DNA from: DASUKL01 sp036278755
GTDB lineage: Bacteria > Chloroflexota > Limnocylindria > Limnocylindrales > CSP1-4
Reading direction: 5' to 3'
DNA length: 5,135 nt
Assembly (NCBI GenBank): GCA_036278755.1
Contig: DASUKL010000096.1
Span: forward strand, 1 to 5,135
Shown here: in pieces, positions 5,092 through 5,135 of the stretch
Layout of the letters: every line of letters begins with the position of its first letter
Numbering within the stretch: position 1 is the stretch's first letter
Translations under genes and position numbers: made by a program
The notes under the pieces: model-generated
What the model was told of the DNA's origin: nothing
What the model saw: only the letters and a program-made list of their open reading frames with translations
Databases searched by the model: none

Positions 5092-5135
5092 CACAACGGT
5101 CGGGTTGACACCGTGACACCCGCATCCTGTTCGAC

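Larger units (their letters stand above)
4740..5135. other. gene-poor region upstream of the glycosylase, repeat-rich
   Basis: I find no recognisable protein family or RNA gene here. Several open frames exist on the minus strand, but their translations are low-complexity (Arg/Gly/Ala/Pro-rich) and all frames stay open through the repeats, as expected of GC-rich DNA with few stops. The part from about 4880 to 5060 is strongly pyrimidine-rich on the plus strand. It holds two repeat sets and several inverted repeats, including GCCGG-ACCA-CCGGC at 4865-4878. The last 100 bases are less GC-rich than the rest and may belong to the control region of a gene beyond the window. Confidence 0.6.

Noticed and set aside
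4738..5125. Small minus-strand proteins of 85-118 residues upstream of the glycosylase
   Set aside because: Three frames are open at once, all low-complexity and driven by the repeats. None has a recognisable family or convincing start, so I do not call a gene, though translation from GTG 5015 is not excluded.

Overview
This is a very GC-rich window (roughly 70% or more by eye, with C or G dominating third codon positions). The gene families point to a high-GC Gram-positive-type or Chloroflexota-like bacterium: an AlkZ-type glycosylase, a deazaflavin-type DUF385 reductase and a stand-alone GT2-PilZ synthase. The taxon is an inference from gene content and composition. No marker gene here settles it.

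Layout. (1) Positions 1 to about 850, minus strand: the N-terminal half of GMP synthase (guaA), holding the whole glutamine amidotransferase domain and ending just after the ATP-pyrophosphatase P-loop. (2) About 850-1212: a divergent spacer between guaA and the next gene, containing a degenerate array of ~16-bp units, a strong inverted repeat and a 36-bp-spaced direct repeat. (3) About 1213-3222, plus strand: a membrane-bound processive family 2 glycosyltransferase with a C-terminal PilZ domain, closely resembling cellulose synthase BcsA. (4) 3223-3271: a short convergent spacer able to form a GC-rich hairpin. (5) 3272 to about 3610, minus strand: a small DUF385 (F420/deazaflavin-type) reductase domain. 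(6) 3684-4733, minus strand: an AlkZ-like HTH_42 (winged helix) DNA glycosylase with a QxQ motif. (7) 4740-5135: a gene-poor region upstream of the glycosylase with two separate sets of short tandem repeats and some inverted repeats.

How the genes may fit together. The BcsA-like protein keeps every catalytic motif and both c-di-GMP-binding motifs of PilZ, so it should make a beta-glucan-type exopolysaccharide under c-di-GMP control. No bcsB, bcsZ or bcsC partner is visible. The glycosylase and the reductase are read in the same direction and sit tightly together; a DNA-repair/detoxification pair is possible but unproven.

Most worth a second look: the reductase domain lies in the +1 frame directly after the glycosylase stop codon, joined by an open Pro/Asp-rich stretch and with no usable start codon of its own. 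guaA likewise has no ATG, GTG or TTG near its conserved start. In both, an ATG sits one base out of frame. Indels, near-cognate initiation or frameshifting could explain this. The repeat arrays in both spacers are the other unexplained structure. I see no RNA gene, CRISPR array, insertion sequence or phage gene.
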